Shown: piece after piece, positions 28,144 to 37,112 of the stretch
How the letters are laid out: every line of letters starts with the position of its first letter
How positions within the stretch are numbered: position 1 is the stretch's first letter
Assembly (NCBI RefSeq): GCF_000735605.1
Contig: NZ_JPKG01000040.1
Span: 62,001 to 126,000 of the forward strand
DNA from: Allobosea sp. LC85
GTDB lineage: Bacteria; Pseudomonadota; Alphaproteobacteria; Rhizobiales; Beijerinckiaceae
Direction: 5' to 3'
DNA: 64,000 bases
Made by a program: the position numbers and the translations under genes
The notes under the pieces: model-generated
The model's input: the letters and a program-made list of their open reading frames with translations, nothing else
Told to the model about the DNA's origin: nothing
The model's database searches: none

Positions 28144-28218
28144 GCCGGATTAGCTCAGCGGTAGAGCAGCGGTTTTGTAAACCGAAGGTCGGGGGTTCAA
28201 TCCCCTCATCCGGCACCA
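28144..28218 (+). tRNA. tRNA-Thr (anticodon TGT)
   Basis: A 75-nt cloverleaf with acceptor GCCGGAT, D-arm GCTC...GAGC, anticodon loop TTTGTAA giving TGT, T-arm GGGGGTTCAATCCCC and encoded CCA. A phage-type ORF begins 87 bp downstream on the same strand. Confidence 0.97.
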
Positions 28219-28304
28219 CACATCTCTGGCTCGCTTCGTGCGGCCGGTCTGCGGCGCAGACGTGCAAGCAATGGTGTGAGAGCCTCCGGGCTAGGCGAAC
28301 GGCC

Positions 28305-28781
28305 ATGGACAGACGGGAACACTTGCTTGCGCTGGCCGAGCGCTGCGAAACCGCCGAGCGGCCCGACCGCGCGCTCGATGCCGATATCTATGAAGCGCTG
28401 GGCTTCACCGTGCGTCGCAAGCCGAGCCATCTCGTCGGCCGCCGCACGCCAATGGGCGGCATCTATCAGCAGGGTTCGCTCTGGAAGGCGCTCGGCTTGG
28501 TCAGCGCCAATATCGACGTCGCGATCAATCTCCTGCGCCAGAAGGCTCCGGACTGGAGCTGGAGCCTGAAATGCCTGGCCGAGGAAGACAGCGCGGCCTT
28601 CCAGGCCCTGGTCGCGGAATGCTCGGGCAACGCCATGCTTGGCTCATTGGCCCTTTGCGCGGCCATGTTGCGAGCCCTCGCCCGCTATGACGGGCTGATG
28701 GTCGCCGGCTCGCCTTCGCAAGAGCACCGCGAGCCAGCCGACGGCCAGAACGGCCAGAGTGCACCACTCACGGAAAGTTGA
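28305..28781 (+). CDS. Phage-type hypothetical protein
   Basis: A 158-residue cytoplasmic protein. The LAERCETAERPDRALDADIYEALGF opening, a central segment beginning SANIDVAINLL and the SLALCAAMLRALARYD end resemble a small family common in Rhizobiales prophages and phage-like regions (pattern ...A..GPDRELD..I..ALG...Y..S.DAA..L.P...ALALCAAALRAR). That is recalled family knowledge, not a search result. It stands alone just after tRNA-Thr, with no other phage genes nearby. The function is unknown. Confidence 0.6.
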   Translation: MDRREHLLALAERCETAERPDRALDADIYEALGFTVRRKPSHLVGRRTPMGGIYQQGSLWKALGLVSANIDVAINLLRQKAPDWSWSLKCLAEEDSAAFQALVAECSGNAMLGSLALCAAMLRALARYDGLMVAGSPSQEHREPADGQNGQSAPLTES

Positions 28782-28866
28782 CCTCGCAACGATCCCGCGC
28801 GGTTGAAGCCCAGAGATCGGACGCTAGGCTGCTGCGCAGGCCGAAGACGTGCCTAGGGAGACTGCA

Positions 28867-29853
28867 ATGCTGCCTTTTAGTCCGTCGCGCCGCACCGTGA
28901 TTGCCGGTGCCGGCGCGCTCGCTGCTGCCGCTACGTTGGATTTGCCCGCCGGGTTCACACCGGCTCAAGCGCAAGGAGCCCCCGTGAATCAGGCACCCGG
29001 ATTCTATCGCTACAAGATCGGTGACCTGACCCTCACCGCGATCAATGACGGCTTCGCCCGTCGTCCGCTCGAAGGCTTCGTCCGCAATGCCGAGCTCGCG
29101 GAGGTCAAGACGGCGATGGCGCAGGCCTTCCTGCCCGCCGATGCCTTGAACATCACCTTCACGACGCTCGCCATCCAGAGCGGTGGAAAGGTCATCCTGA
29201 TCGATACCGGCAATGGCGATTCGGGCGCGCCGACCTCCGGAACCTGGCTCGCCAATTTCCGCGCCGCCGGCTTCGATCCCAAGGATGTCTCCACCGTCGT
29301 CTTCAGCCATTTCCATGGCGACCATATCAACGGCTTCCGCCTGAAGGACGGCTCGGCCGTTTTCCCCAATGCCGAGGTCATGGTCCCCGCCGCGGAATGG
29401 GCCTTCTGGATGGACGACGCCAGGATGAGCGCCGCGCCCGAGGCCATGAAGGGGGCGTTTGGCGGCGTCCGCCGCGTCTTCGGCCCAGTCGCCAAGGATG
29501 TGAAGCAGTTCGAGGCCGGCAAGGAGATCCTGCCCGGCATCACCGCCATTGCGGCCCCCGGTCATACGCCCGGCCACACCGTCTTCGCGCTCAGCTCCGG
29601 CTCGGCAAGGATGATGGTGATGTCGGACACGACCAACCACCCAGCCCTCTTCGTGCGCAATCCGGACTGGTCGGCGGTGTTCGATCTGGACGGCCCGCAG
29701 GCCGCCGCCACACGCCGCAAGCTGCTCGACATGGTCTCTGCCGACAAGATGCAGGTCGCATTCTACCATGCGCCATTCCCGGCCACCGGCTTCATCGCGA
29801 AATCCGGCAACGGTTTCGAGCTCGTGCCCGTGCAATGGAGCACGTCCATCTGA
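28867..29853 (+). CDS. Tat-exported metallo-beta-lactamase-fold hydrolase
   Basis: A 328-residue periplasmic metallohydrolase. The ATG at 28867 follows an AGGGAG site, and the signal peptide ([20 protein letters not shown]) has a twin-arginine, Tat-like motif. The zinc motif [12 protein letters not shown] (HxHxDH), the second ligand in APGHTPGHT and the Asp in MSDTTNH are all present, so it should bind two metals. The family includes lactonases, N-acyl-homoserine lactonase-like enzymes and alkylsulphatase-like hydrolases; the substrate is not predictable. A terminator follows. Confidence 0.88.
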   Translation: MLPFSPSRRTVIAGAGALAAAATLDLPAGFTPAQAQGAPVNQAPGFYRYKIGDLTLTAINDGFARRPLEGFVRNAELAEVKTAMAQAFLPADALNITFTTLAIQSGGKVILIDTGNGDSGAPTSGTWLANFRAAGFDPKDVSTVVFSHFHGDHINGFRLKDGSAVFPNAEVMVPAAEWAFWMDDARMSAAPEAMKGAFGGVRRVFGPVAKDVKQFEAGKEILPGITAIAAPGHTPGHTVFALSSGSARMMVMSDTTNHPALFVRNPDWSAVFDLDGPQAAATRRKLLDMVSADKMQVAFYHAPFPATGFIAKSGNGFELVPVQWSTSI

Positions 29854-29877
29854 GACATACGGCATCGCCGCACATCG

Positions 29878-29903
29878 AGCCGGGGGCGACCCCGGCTTTT
29901 TTA
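29878..29903 (+). terminator. Rho-independent terminator after the MBL-fold gene
   Basis: An 8-bp stem AGCCGGGG/CCCCGGCT with loop GCGA, followed by TTTTTAT, starting 25 bp after the stop codon. Confidence 0.9.
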
Positions 29904-29987
29904 TGTCCGCCTGGCTCGCCCCTTCTGTCACCGCCGTGCTATGCCAGCCGTTCCTTGCCCCTGAGCCTGGCTGATCCGGACCCCTTG

Positions 29988-30761
29988 ATGACCGCGCGCT
30001 TCGCAGCCATCTCCTTCGTCGCCAGTGAGACGCCAGAGGCCGAAGCCGCGCTGGAAAAGCTCGTCGCGCGCTACGGCAATGCCGATTGCGACAGCGCCGA
30101 TGTCATCGTTGCGCTTGGTGGCGACGGGCTGATGCTGCAGACGCTGCATCGCTTCATCGGTACCGGCAAGCCGATCTACGGCATGAATCGCGGCTCGGTC
30201 GGCTTCTTGATGAACGAGTTCCGCGAGCGTGGCCTGACCAAGCGGCTGGAATCCGCCCATCGCAGCATCGTCCACCCGCTTTCAATGCTCGCTATCGACG
30301 AGAATGGCCGGGAATACCGTGCCAGGGCGATCAACGAAGTGTCCCTGCTGCGCCGCTCCTACCAGGCGGCGAAGCTGCGGCTTTCGGTCGATGGCCAGGT
30401 ACGGCTGGAAGAACTCATTTCCGACGGCATCCTGCTGGCAACACCTGCGGGCTCGACAGCCTACAATCTCTCGGCCAATGGTCCGATCCTGCCGCTCGAC
30501 GCGCCTCTGCTGGCCTTGACCCCGATCGCCGCATTTCGCCCGCGGCGCTGGCGCGGGGCGCTGCTTCCCGACCAGGCGCAGGTCATGATCGAGGTGCTCG
30601 AAGCACCAAAACGCCCGGTCAGCGCCATGGCCGACCACATCCAGATCGACAATGTCGTCTCCGTCGCGATTGCAATCGACCGGAGCATCGACCTCGTCAT
30701 GCTGCACGATCCCGGCCACAGCCTGGATGAACGCATCCTACGCGAGCAATTCGGCTACTGA
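29988..30761 (+). CDS. nadK: NAD kinase
   Basis: Phosphorylates NAD to NADP in the cytoplasm. The 257-residue product starts at the ATG 29988 ([20 protein letters not shown]); the open frame runs upstream but only as non-coding overlap with the MBL-fold gene. The diagnostic motifs are ALGGDGLML (GGDG), [30 protein letters not shown] and [18 protein letters not shown]. It is the shorter, alphaproteobacterial type and converges with the DUF2336 gene. Confidence 0.95.
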   Translation: MTARFAAISFVASETPEAEAALEKLVARYGNADCDSADVIVALGGDGLMLQTLHRFIGTGKPIYGMNRGSVGFLMNEFRERGLTKRLESAHRSIVHPLSMLAIDENGREYRARAINEVSLLRRSYQAAKLRLSVDGQVRLEELISDGILLATPAGSTAYNLSANGPILPLDAPLLALTPIAAFRPRRWRGALLPDQAQVMIEVLEAPKRPVSAMADHIQIDNVVSVAIAIDRSIDLVMLHDPGHSLDERILREQFGY

Positions 30762-30779
30762 CGGCCCGATGACGACGCC

Positions 30780-31994
30780 TCAGGCGGCGGTTCGAAGATC
30801 CGCCTCGTCGAGTTCGACGAGCAGGGACGGATCGGCCTCGACCAGCAAGGCGAACGCCGCATCGTCTGCAAACGAATCCGCCATCAGCCGCGCTTCCTCG
30901 CGCGCCGCCTCGGCATCGAGCCGCCGCAGCAGCCCGTTCAGCGAATCGGCCTCGCTGCCTTCGAGCCGCTCGCAGCGACTCATGACGCTTGCCATGATGG
31001 CGCGGTCGATCCCCCGCGTACCGCTCACACGCTCGAAGCCGGATATGTTCAACGCAGCGATCGCCGCCGCGAAGGCCGGCAGCAACGAGTCCGGCATGCC
31101 GGCCTTGCGATAGAGCCCGCGCAAGCTTGCGCCGCTCCGGTCCCGGAGGATCGCCGACACGCGGGCGAGCGGCAGACCGGAGAGCGACGAGAACGCCGCC
31201 TCTGCCAGGGCTGGCTCTGCACTCAGGAGCGACCGCAGCATCAGCCCCGGGGTCAGCCGGCCGTTCTCGCGCAGACATTCCACGATCGCAGGCGCATCGC
31301 TGTCTTCGCCGCCTGCTGCGAGCGCGACGGCAACCCGCTCGGTCGACTCGCGCGCCAGCCTTGCGCTGCGTTCCGGCGTCAGCCAGCCGCAGTCGGAGAC
31401 GAAGCTCGCCAACGCATCCGACATCCGCCCTGCAATGGCCTGACGTAGCCCCGCGGGCAGATCGTTCCGGGCAAGCAGCGCCTCGCGCAAGGCCCCGGAG
31501 CCGCCCGCGCGCTCGAACATCCGCTCCAGTGAGAATGTCGGAATCCCCGCGCTGCGATTACCTGCCAGGGCCAGCAGCGCTTCCTCGCAGCCGACCTCGG
31601 CAAGCGCGGCCGAGACGCTGGTCGGCAGGCAGGGCCGCTGTGCGATCGCGCGTTGCGCCAGAGCATCGCCGACGGCAGCCGCATCGACGAGATCCGCTTC
31701 GGTCAGTACCGGTGAATGCGCCAGGACCAGAGCATTCACCTCGCTTTGCTCGGCGATGAGGTTCAGGATCAGCGCACGCGGCGCACGCGGCGAGGTCGCG
31801 ACCTCCTCGGCTATGGCGCGGCGAACCAGGGGCGACGGGTCGTCGATCAGAGCGATCAGCGCCGTTTCGGCTTCGCGACGATCCTCGTCGGACATGCCGG
31901 AGTGCAAATAGGCGCCGGCGAGCGCTGCTGCGCCGGAGGCGCGGGCCTCGGCATTGGCCGTGCGGGCCCAGAGCAGGAAACGGCGAACGATCAT
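30780..31994 (-). CDS. DUF2336 helical-repeat protein
   Basis: A 404-residue, Ala/Leu-rich, all-helical protein with HEAT-like repeats at the N-terminus (ALIALIDDPSPLVRRAIAEE, VATSPRAPRALILNLIAEQS). It matches the DUF2336 family widespread in Alphaproteobacteria and of unknown function. No membrane span or signal peptide. Its start overlaps the stop of the transglycosylase gene by 4 bp (ATGA), so the two are translationally coupled and probably act together. Confidence 0.8.
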   Translation of the reverse strand: MIVRRFLLWARTANAEARASGAAALAGAYLHSGMSDEDRREAETALIALIDDPSPLVRRAIAEEVATSPRAPRALILNLIAEQSEVNALVLAHSPVLTEADLVDAAAVGDALAQRAIAQRPCLPTSVSAALAEVGCEEALLALAGNRSAGIPTFSLERMFERAGGSGALREALLARNDLPAGLRQAIAGRMSDALASFVSDCGWLTPERSARLARESTERVAVALAAGGEDSDAPAIVECLRENGRLTPGLMLRSLLSAEPALAEAAFSSLSGLPLARVSAILRDRSGASLRGLYRKAGMPDSLLPAFAAAIAALNISGFERVSGTRGIDRAIMASVMSRCERLEGSEADSLNGLLRRLDAEAAREEARLMADSFADDAAFALLVEADPSLLVELDEADLRTAA

Positions 31995-33058
31995 GTGCCG
32001 CTCCGCTGGACCATGAAGGCGGAAAGATCGAGCGGGGCACGACGCGGCTTCGCTGCGGTTTTAGGGGCAGCGTTGCCAGCCTGTGTCAGATCGACGGGGC
32101 GCGAGGGCGGCAAGGGAGCGGTTGTGGCAGTCGGTGGATTCGCCGGCGCGGGTGAGGCGGAGGCGGTGGTTGGCGCGGCGTCGCTCGCGCCCTGCCGCGG
32201 GAAATAGCGGTCGGCCGGATCGAGCGCCGCCAGGCGCGAAGCATCGCTGCGCGGCGTGGTCCAGAGATTGGCCACCGCCTTCGACACCGGCTGACGCGAG
32301 CCCTCGGTCGAGAACAGGCCGATCAGCCCCTTGGCCCGGTCAGGCGCCAGCGCAGCAGCGATCGGCACCGCCTGGTCAGCACCGGCAGCGGACTTGACGC
32401 TCCCTGTCGTGGTTGCCGCGGCAAGCTGCGTGTTGGCATGGCTCGCCGCCAGAACGCCATAGACCTCTTGAGCCGTACGGGCGCGGCCGGCCTTGTCGAA
32501 GAAGATGTTGCGATTGGCCGAGGCCGCCTCGGGAAAGTCCTTGGCTGCGATTCGCATCGGATCGTTGCCGACGGCGCGAATGAGGTCGCTCGCGCCGCGC
32601 GAGCCAAGCACGTGCGCCATGTAGAGCTCCCCGGCATTCGGCTGGCGGCCGAGCGTCGAGGCAAGCTGGTCGCGGTTCTTCTGGGTCAGCGCCCCGGCCA
32701 TGACAGCGGCAACCTGCGGATCATTTCGCAGCTGCAGGATCTTTTCTCGCGTTGCAGCGTCGGGCACGCTGAGCCGGCCGGTTTCGTCGGCGCTGATCGC
32801 ATTGGCATAATCGGAAAGCCCCTGCTTCGGCCCCTCCTGCTTCACCATCGAAAGCCAGGTCTGCTCGATGAACTGAAACAGCCCCGTGGCGCTCGAGGTC
32901 TTGGCTTTCGCATCCGGATCAAGCGCCGATTCGCGCTGCGCCGTCTTCAGCAGGTAATCGAAGCCGGCACCGCTCCGTTCGGCGCCGTCGCGAATGGCAT
33001 TGACGACCGGATTGGCCGGTGCAGTCTCGCGAGTCGTAGGCGTAGTGAACAGGAACAT
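31991..33058 (-). CDS. Lytic-transglycosylase (SLT) domain protein
   Basis: A 355-residue protein starting MFLFTTPTTRETAPANP. The SLT/lysozyme-like domain spans about residues 20-165: YLLKTAQRESALDPDAKAKT with the catalytic Glu of the ES pair, then ATGLFQFIEQTW and GELYMAHVLGSRGA. A low-complexity Ala/Pro/Thr segment follows (about 265-335), ending in a basic tail. No classical signal peptide is visible, so export may need a non-Sec route such as the flagellar apparatus (a guess). It is coupled to the DUF2336 gene. Confidence 0.8.
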   Translation of the reverse strand: MFLFTTPTTRETAPANPVVNAIRDGAERSGAGFDYLLKTAQRESALDPDAKAKTSSATGLFQFIEQTWLSMVKQEGPKQGLSDYANAISADETGRLSVPDAATREKILQLRNDPQVAAVMAGALTQKNRDQLASTLGRQPNAGELYMAHVLGSRGASDLIRAVGNDPMRIAAKDFPEAASANRNIFFDKAGRARTAQEVYGVLAASHANTQLAAATTTGSVKSAAGADQAVPIAAALAPDRAKGLIGLFSTEGSRQPVSKAVANLWTTPRSDASRLAALDPADRYFPRQGASDAAPTTASASPAPANPPTATTAPLPPSRPVDLTQAGNAAPKTAAKPRRAPLDLSAFMVQRSGT

Positions 33059-33195
33059 GCAGACTCTCGGGCAGCCCGAGCGCAAGGTGCGGGAGCTCCT
33101 GTGGAGACTGGCCCGATTATGGTAAGCGAACCGTTAAACACGCGGAATCACCGAGCCGGCTCGCAGCGCCGGAATGTGGCATTGGAGGAGCGTTC

Positions 33196-33693
33196 ATGAC
33201 CGAGGTGAAGCGGCACAAGCGCGGCGGAATCTATTTCGAGGATTTCCAGGTCGGCGCGGTCATCGAGCACGGGCTTACGCGCACCGTGACCCAGATGGAC
33301 AACATGCTCTTCTCGAACATGACCTTGAACCCGCAACCCCTTCATATCGATGCGCATTTCTGCGCCACCGAGACGGAATGGGGTAAGCCGCTGATGAATT
33401 CCCTGTTCACGCTCGGGCTGATGATCGGAATTTCCGTCAACGACACCACAGTCGGCACCACCATTGGCAATCTCGGCATGACCGACGTGACCTTCCCTGC
33501 CCCGCTATTCGAGGGCGACACCGTGAACTGCGTCACCGAAATCGTCAGCAAGCGTGAATCCCGCTCGCGCCCCGATGCCGGGATCGTCGAGTTCCACCAT
33601 CGCGCCTATAAGCAGGACGGAACCCTGGTCGCCCAGTGCCGCCGCCAGGCCTTCATGCGTAAGCACCCCGAAGCCACGACGATCGCGGTCTGA
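33196..33693 (+). CDS. MaoC-family (hot-dog) enoyl-CoA hydratase
   Basis: A 165-residue single hot-dog-fold protein. YFEDFQVGAVIEHG, the MTLNPQPLHIDAHFCATE segment (hydratase 2 motif with the catalytic Asp/His pair of (R)-specific hydratases) and GDTVNCVTEIVSKRES are typical. A cytoplasmic acyl-CoA hydratase role is expected. It is too short to be the fused mesaconyl-CoA hydratase of the ethylmalonyl-CoA pathway. Only 4 bp separate it from the CitE-like gene, so the two probably act on related CoA intermediates. Confidence 0.85.
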   Translation: MTEVKRHKRGGIYFEDFQVGAVIEHGLTRTVTQMDNMLFSNMTLNPQPLHIDAHFCATETEWGKPLMNSLFTLGLMIGISVNDTTVGTTIGNLGMTDVTFPAPLFEGDTVNCVTEIVSKRESRSRPDAGIVEFHHRAYKQDGTLVAQCRRQAFMRKHPEATTIAV

Positions 33694-33697
33694 CCGG

Positions 33698-34576
33698 ATG
33701 CGCTCGCTCCTTTTCGTACCGGGCGACAACCCGAAGAAGCTCCAGAAGGGCCTGGAGAGCGGCGCCGATGCGCTGATCCTGGACCTGGAGGATTCTGTCG
33801 CACTCGACGGCAAGGCCCTGGCCCGCACAATCAGTCTGGATTTCCTCAAGGCGGCTCGCCAGCAGGCGAAGCGGCCCCTCCTGATCGTGCGTATCAATGC
33901 GCTCACGACGAGTCTCAGCGATGCCGATCTCGACATGATCATGCCGGGTGCTCCCGATGCGATCATGCTGCCCAAATCCGAGGGCGGCACCGATGTCTCG
34001 CATCTCGCGGCCCGGATCGCAGTTCGCGAGGCCGAATGCGAACTTCCGGACGGCGCGACGCGGATCATTCCCATCGCCACCGAAACCGGAAAGGGCATAT
34101 TCGGCCTCGGCAGCTATGCCGGCGCAACCCATCGGCTCGCGGCTCTGACCTGGGGGGCGGAAGACCTGTCTGCCGATCTCGGCGCCGAGACCAACCGGCT
34201 GAGCGACGGCTCCTATACCGATCCCTACCGCCTCGCCCGTTCGCTCACGCTCTTCGCCGCCGCATCGTCACAGGTCGATGCGATCGACACCGTCTTCACA
34301 AACTTCCGTGATGCCGATGGCTTTCGCGCCGAATGCACCGCCGCCCGCCGCGACGGCTTCACCGGCAAGATGGCGATCCACCCGGCGCAGGTTCCGGTCA
34401 TCAACCAGGTCTTCGCTCCGGCGCCTGAGGACGTCGCCAAGGCCGATGCCATCATCGCCCTGTTCGCGGCCAATCCGGGTGTGGGCGTGATCGGGCTCAA
34501 CGGCGAGATGCTCGACCGCCCTCACCTTGTCAGGGCGCAGCGCCTGAAGGCGCGGGCCGAGAAACTGGGTCAATGA
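33698..34576 (+). CDS. CitE/HpcH-family CoA-ester lyase
   Basis: A 292-residue TIM-barrel lyase of the citrate lyase beta / malyl-CoA lyase family, starting MRSLLFVPGDNPKKLQKGLE at 33698. Metal and CoA binding segments ALILDLEDSVA, IATETGKGIFGLGSYA, LTWGAEDLSADLGA and GKMAIHPAQVPVIN are all present. Family members cleave or hydrolyse beta-hydroxyacyl-CoA esters (citramalyl-, malyl-CoA). With the coupled MaoC hydratase it suggests hydration followed by cleavage of a branched acyl-CoA, but the substrate is inferred only. Confidence 0.87.
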   Translation: MRSLLFVPGDNPKKLQKGLESGADALILDLEDSVALDGKALARTISLDFLKAARQQAKRPLLIVRINALTTSLSDADLDMIMPGAPDAIMLPKSEGGTDVSHLAARIAVREAECELPDGATRIIPIATETGKGIFGLGSYAGATHRLAALTWGAEDLSADLGAETNRLSDGSYTDPYRLARSLTLFAAASSQVDAIDTVFTNFRDADGFRAECTAARRDGFTGKMAIHPAQVPVINQVFAPAPEDVAKADAIIALFAANPGVGVIGLNGEMLDRPHLVRAQRLKARAEKLGQ

Positions 34577-34620
34577 GCAGGCACAACCGATTCTGAAGAA
34601 TCGATTTCTCGGCCATCCGA

Positions 34621-34803
34621 TCAGGGAATGCGGATCTGGCGGCAGTTGCGCTGTGTCGAGGACAGGCAATCCTGGGCCTTCCGCGCGCGATCGAGTTCGA
34701 AGAGCAGCCAGATTCCGGCGCCAAGCAGCAGAAGCGTGGCGATGATCGCAAGCAGATTGACGGTCATTCGCCAGGCGTCATCCTCGTCAGGCGGCCGCGG
34801 CAC
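34621..34803 (-). CDS. Small single-span membrane protein with paired cysteines
   Basis: A 60-residue protein (GTG start, MPRPPDEDDAWRMTVNLL); a start at the internal ATG 34765-34767 would give 48 residues. One membrane span (about 13-34), then a short polar tail DRARKAQDCLSSTQRNCRQI with two Cys residues nine apart. I recall similar small proteins with a Q-D-C...R-R-N-C tail in many Hyphomicrobiales, function unknown. It starts 9 bp after the flavin reductase stop, forming the end of a three-gene operon. Confidence 0.7.
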   Translation of the reverse strand: MPRPPDEDDAWRMTVNLLAIIATLLLLGAGIWLLFELDRARKAQDCLSSTQRNCRQIRIP

Positions 34804-34812
34804 GGGCCCTGC

Positions 34813-35418
34813 TCAGCCGCCGGTCGGGCGGATGATCGAGAACAGGTGGTCGACCTCGGCATAGTCCGCGTAGCCGCAGCGGGCGATGGGGTGGGCCGCC
34901 GCCGTGTCGAAACGTCCGTCGCGGACATAGGCGTCATCCATGAAGATACCAACGACCTGACCCAGCACCATCCAGCGCGGCACCGGCCGGTCGTCGAGGT
35001 CCTTGAGCTGCTGGATGGAGAGCAGCTTGCACTCGAGTGCGGCCGGGCTACCGGCAACACGCGGAGGCTTCACGAATTTAGACTCGGCCATTGCGAGCCC
35101 GGAATGCTTGTATTCACTCGCCCCGCGCGGCAGCGGAGCCGATGTCAGGTTCATCTGCTGCGCCAGTGTCTTGGTGACTAGCGAGCAAGTGAACTCACCC
35201 GTCTCCTCGATGAAGGAAACCGCGTCCTTCCTGTCCTCGGAGGAGAACATCACGATATGCGGCCGCGACGAGACGGCGTTGAAGAAGCTGTAGGGCGAGA
35301 GATTGATCTCACCCTTGGCACTCAGCGCGGTGATCCAGCCGATCGGACGCGGCGTCACGATCGCCTTGAACGGGTCATGCGGCAGGCCGTGGTCCTGGAG
35401 TGCGGTTGAGTAGATCAT
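34813..35418 (-). CDS. Flavin reductase-like (FMN-binding split-barrel) protein
   Basis: A 201-residue protein starting MIYSTALQDHGLPHDPFKAI. The flavin-reductase-like domain shows IVTPRPIGWITALSAKGEIN followed by LSPYSFFNAVSSRPHIVMFSS, the FMN-binding pattern of the DIM6/NTAB group. It starts 4 bp after the nitroreductase stop. The upstream extension of the frame overlaps the nitroreductase gene and is rejected. It probably uses NAD(P)H to reduce flavin or a bound substrate. Confidence 0.88.
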   Translation of the reverse strand: MIYSTALQDHGLPHDPFKAIVTPRPIGWITALSAKGEINLSPYSFFNAVSSRPHIVMFSSEDRKDAVSFIEETGEFTCSLVTKTLAQQMNLTSAPLPRGASEYKHSGLAMAESKFVKPPRVAGSPAALECKLLSIQQLKDLDDRPVPRWMVLGQVVGIFMDDAYVRDGRFDTAAAHPIARCGYADYAEVDHLFSIIRPTGG

Positions 35419-35422
35419 CGGC

Positions 35423-35992
35423 TCAGGCCCCGTAACGGCTGACGATATCGGCGAGCACCGGCCGGTCCCGGTCGGCGGGGACGGTTTCGGGCGTGCCGAT
35501 ATGGATGAAGCCCGCCATGCGCTCGTCATCAGCCAGCCCGAACGCGGAGAGCACGTCGCGATCGAACGAGAACCAGTTGGTCAGCCAGGAAGCGCCAAAA
35601 CCCATCGCGTGAGCAGCGACGAGGATGTTCATGCAGACGGCGCCAGCGGAAAGCTCCTGCTCCCATTCCGGAATCTTGACATGTGGCCGCGCGCGCGAAA
35701 CCACGCCGATGATCAGTGGTGCATAGGTCAGGCGCTTCCGCTCGAACGCAACCTTCTCGTCGTCGGCATCGGGATTCCGGATGCGAAACACCTTTGCGAC
35801 CACATCGGCTGCCATCTCGCGGGCGGCGCCCTCGAACAGGACGAAGCGCCACGGCGCAAGCTTGCCGTGATCGGGCACGCGCGCGCCGATGGTCAGCAGG
35901 TCGCGGAGCTGGTCGATGCTGGGGCCGGGAGCAGTCAGGAATTGCGGCGGCACCGAACGGCGCAGCTTGAGCAGGGCGAGCGTATCGGTCAT
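35423..35992 (-). CDS. Nitroreductase-family FMN oxidoreductase
   Basis: A 189-residue protein of the YdjA-like nitroreductase subgroup, the short form. RRSVPPQFLTAPGP, RVPDHGKLAPWRFVLFEG (FMN-binding), SAGAVCMNILVAAHAMGFGA and the G-I/F-H-I-G end are present. It probably acts as a homodimer with FMN and reduces nitro or related compounds. It is the first gene of the operon with the flavin reductase and the small membrane protein. Confidence 0.88.
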   Translation of the reverse strand: MTDTLALLKLRRSVPPQFLTAPGPSIDQLRDLLTIGARVPDHGKLAPWRFVLFEGAAREMAADVVAKVFRIRNPDADDEKVAFERKRLTYAPLIIGVVSRARPHVKIPEWEQELSAGAVCMNILVAAHAMGFGASWLTNWFSFDRDVLSAFGLADDERMAGFIHIGTPETVPADRDRPVLADIVSRYGA

Positions 35993-36130
35993 GAGACTTC
36001 CGGGCGAGAGAAACGGCCGGCGGAGCGGACAGGGCCGCCAGCGCCACTGGCATCTGAACTAGTGGTTTGCCATGAAGAGGACAAGCAAGCCTGCTCAGAC
36101 GCGGGCGCAAGGGCGTCAAGGACCATGAGC

Positions 36131-37084
36131 ATGTTTGAATTGGATCGTTTCCAGAGACGAGTCCGGACCAGTGCGCCGCATGCGCGAATGCTGGCGCGCC
36201 TGTCTTCGGCCGTCATGGCGCTGCTCATCTCCCTGACGGCTGCGGTCGCACAGATCGTTCCACTGTCTCCCTCGCCACCGAATACCCCGGCGATCCCCCC
36301 CTTGCCGGCGCCGGGAAACACAGCGACGATCGGCTCGGCCAATCTGAGCGCCAGCGCGCAATTCGCCACTGACCGCAAGCCGATCCGCTCCGGCCTCGTC
36401 TGGCGTGTCCTGGTCGAGTCCGTCGACGGCTCGCCGCCGCGCATCGTCGCCCGCTCGAATGATGCAGAGCCGGTGTTCTCCCTCGAGCCCGGCTCCTATG
36501 TGCTGCACGCAGCCTATGGCTTCGCCAGCGGCACCAAGCGGGTCGTGCTCGGCCCGCAAGGAACGCGCGAACAGATTCCGATCAGCGCCGGCGGCCTCAC
36601 CCTCGCAGGCTCGATCGGCGAGACGCCGATCCAGGCCGCGCAGCTCTCATTCTCGATCTTCGTACCGTTGCAGGGGAATTCGGAAGGCCGCCTCGTCGGC
36701 AATGCCAAGGCAGGCGAACTGATCCGCTTGCCCGAAGGCACCTATCACGTGGTCTCGACCTACGGCGATTCCAACGCAATCCAGCGAGCAGATGTGACCG
36801 TGGAATCGGGGAAGGTCACCGACGCCACGCTGCACCACCGCGCCGCACGGGTAACGCTGAAGCTCGTCGCGTCCCCCGGCGGCGAGGCTTTCGCCGGCAC
36901 CGCCTTCAGCGTGCTGACACCCGGCGGCGACGTCATTCGCGAAGCAATCGGTGCTTTCCCGCAAGTAATCCTGGCCGAAGGCGACTACGTGCTGATTGCG
37001 CGTCAGGAAGGCCAGATCTTCTCGAAGGACTTCAAGGTCGAGAGCGGACTCGATCGCGATATCGAGGTCATCGCGACGAAGTGA
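36131..37084 (+). CDS. Exported beta-rich protein of unknown function
   Basis: About 317 residues; an ATG six bases earlier is also possible, but AAGGA is better spaced for 36131. An N-terminal hydrophobic segment (RLSSAVMALLISLTAAVAQ) acts as signal peptide or anchor, followed by a Pro-rich linker. The rest is built of repeated beta-sandwich-like units with recurring PG[ST]Y / PEGTYHVVSTYGD / LAEGDYVLIARQEGQ patterns at about 100-residue spacing, resembling carboxypeptidase-regulatory-like folds. No family was assigned. It is divergent from nitroreductase and converges with the SGNH gene. Confidence 0.65.
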   Translation: MFELDRFQRRVRTSAPHARMLARLSSAVMALLISLTAAVAQIVPLSPSPPNTPAIPPLPAPGNTATIGSANLSASAQFATDRKPIRSGLVWRVLVESVDGSPPRIVARSNDAEPVFSLEPGSYVLHAAYGFASGTKRVVLGPQGTREQIPISAGGLTLAGSIGETPIQAAQLSFSIFVPLQGNSEGRLVGNAKAGELIRLPEGTYHVVSTYGDSNAIQRADVTVESGKVTDATLHHRAARVTLKLVASPGGEAFAGTAFSVLTPGGDVIREAIGAFPQVILAEGDYVLIARQEGQIFSKDFKVESGLDRDIEVIATK

Positions 37085-37112
37085 CCCCGCACTCCGCCAG
37101 GAGTCGCCACGC

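Noticed and set aside
33196-34576. MaoC and CitE-like pair as mesaconyl-CoA hydratase and malyl-CoA thioesterase of the ethylmalonyl-CoA pathway
   Set aside because: The MaoC protein has a single short hot-dog domain, about half the length of mesaconyl-CoA hydratase, and no other pathway gene is nearby.
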